Shown here: one piece after another, positions 63,732 to 64,000 of the stretch
Layout: the number at the start of each line of letters is the position of its first letter
Numbering within the stretch: the first letter of the stretch is position 1
From: Thiobacillus sp.
Lineage (GTDB): Bacteria > Pseudomonadota > Gammaproteobacteria > Burkholderiales > Thiobacillaceae
Length of the DNA: 64,000 nt
NCBI GenBank assembly: GCA_021166845.1
Contig: JAJPEP010000013.1
Coordinates: forward strand, 18,051 to 82,050
Direction of reading: 5' to 3'
Notes under the pieces: generated by a model
Told to the model about the DNA's origin: nothing
Databases searched by the model: none
What the model saw: the letters and a program-made list of their open reading frames with translations, nothing else
Made by a program: the position numbers and the translations under genes

Positions 63732-63822
63732 GCCCTGACCCCTGACCCCTGACCCCTGACCCCTGACCCCTGACCCCTGACCCCTGACCCCTGACCCCTG
63801 ACCCCTGACCCCTGACCCCTCA
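63732..63822 (-). repeat. Heptamer tandem repeat, about 13 units
   Basis: On the minus strand TCAGGGG repeats eleven times without error (63739-63815), flanked by one variant unit on each side. The stop codon of the upstream ribonuclease gene (63820-63822) is part of the first unit. The longest tract in the window; the pattern G4-N3 is ideal for a G-quadruplex. Confidence 0.95.
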
Positions 63823-64000
63823 CAACAAAATAATGTCGTACTGCTCCTGCGGGTAGGTAGTCTCGACCTGCATCGACACCGGCTTGCCGATGAAATCGAT
63901 GAGCTGGGCAAGACTGCCGGATTCCTCGTCGAGGAACAGGTCGATCACGCTCTGCGAGGCGACGATGCGGTATTCGCGCGCGTCGAACTGGCGCGCCTCG
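63820..64000 (-). CDS. rng: Ribonuclease G, C-terminal fragment (truncated by window edge)
   Basis: The minus strand carries the last 59 codons of a gene that continues beyond the window. The peptide includes EARQFDAREYRIVASQSVID, then IGKPVSMQVETTYPQEQYDI, ending in ILL. This fits the C-terminal end of RNase G, whose members finish with a Q-E-Q-[FY]-D hydrophobic tail. Only a small part is visible, so the call is provisional. Confidence 0.65.
   Translation of the reverse strand, partial: EARQFDAREYRIVASQSVIDLFLDEESGSLAQLIDFIGKPVSMQVETTYPQEQYDIILL

Noticed and set aside
63732..63822. CRISPR-like array
   Set aside because: The repeats are 7-bp units in direct contact with no spacers.
63714..63911. 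N-terminal extension of the glycosylase through GSGVRGQ repeats
   Set aside because: The extension reads through the heptamer tract and into the RNase G gene in another frame, and the peptide is unlike HhH-GPD proteins.

Overview
The window looks like a chromosomal segment of a GC-rich betaproteobacterium, most likely from the Nitrosomonadales/Thiobacillus neighbourhood. This is inferred from the GC-rich coding, the exosortase A (XrtA/EpsH1) exopolysaccharide locus, the mreBCD-mrdA-rodA-rlpA-dacC block next to gatCAB, and the beta-type lipoate genes. No rRNA, tRNA, CRISPR array or complete insertion sequence was seen.

Region 1 (1-32 kb) is a large exopolysaccharide locus of the XrtA/PEP-CTERM type. 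The core runs on the minus strand from about 32.0 to 11.0 kb: outer-membrane export lipoprotein, chain-length protein, tyrosine autokinase, beta-barrel protein, ExeA-like ATPase, UDP-GlcNAc 2-epimerase, polysaccharide deacetylase, FemAB-like protein, glycosyltransferase, exosortase A fused to an EpsI-like domain, two more glycosyltransferases, asparagine-synthase-like amidotransferase, another glycosyltransferase, sulfotransferase, PaaK/CapK-like adenylating enzyme and an O-antigen-ligase-like membrane protein. Many junctions overlap by 4 bp. A well-spaced sigma-54 promoter motif lies just upstream of the first gene. Further left is an accessory part: a plus-strand asparagine-synthase-like gene lacking the glutaminase cysteine, a second sulfotransferase, a deacetylase-like protein, more glycosyltransferases, a small TPR protein, a methyltransferase-like protein and a sulfatase-fold protein with a Thr at the nucleophile position. 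The segment borders carry palindromic and REP-like repeats. No PEP-CTERM substrate, prsK/prsR or priming sugar transferase is in the window.

Region 2 (32-52 kb) is mostly housekeeping. It holds a coupled run (MazG-like pyrophosphohydrolase, 2Fe-2S ferredoxin, alpha/beta hydrolase, NodIJ-like ABC exporter), lipoate synthesis (lipA, lipB), a TlpA-like thioredoxin, a DUF493 protein, D-amino-acid aminotransferase, a DacC homologue in which all three catalytic motifs are altered, and the rod-shape/elongasome genes (rlpA, rodA, mrdA, mreD, mreC, mreB). Divergent from mreB are gatC-gatA-gatB, followed by pyrE with a DUF4124 protein, and xth.

Region 3 (52-64 kb) is mixed. It holds a toxin-antitoxin patch (frameshifted ParE-like remnant, AbrB-Doc pair, a second addiction module/ParE pair) around an AmpG-like permease, then a TauE/SafE protein, an Mla/MCE-type lipid transport operon, metA, an unknown P-loop ATPase, a PEBP-family protein, a YceH protein, a DNA-3-methyladenine glycosylase and the 3' end of a probable ribonuclease G gene.

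Two cross-cutting signals stand out. First, five tracts of a 7-bp tandem repeat (TCAGGGG-like) sit at or across the 3' end of a gene, always with the G-rich strand as that gene's coding strand; several could form G-quadruplexes. Second, a roughly 110-bp palindromic element with terminal inverted repeats occurs in two copies about 47.7 kb apart.
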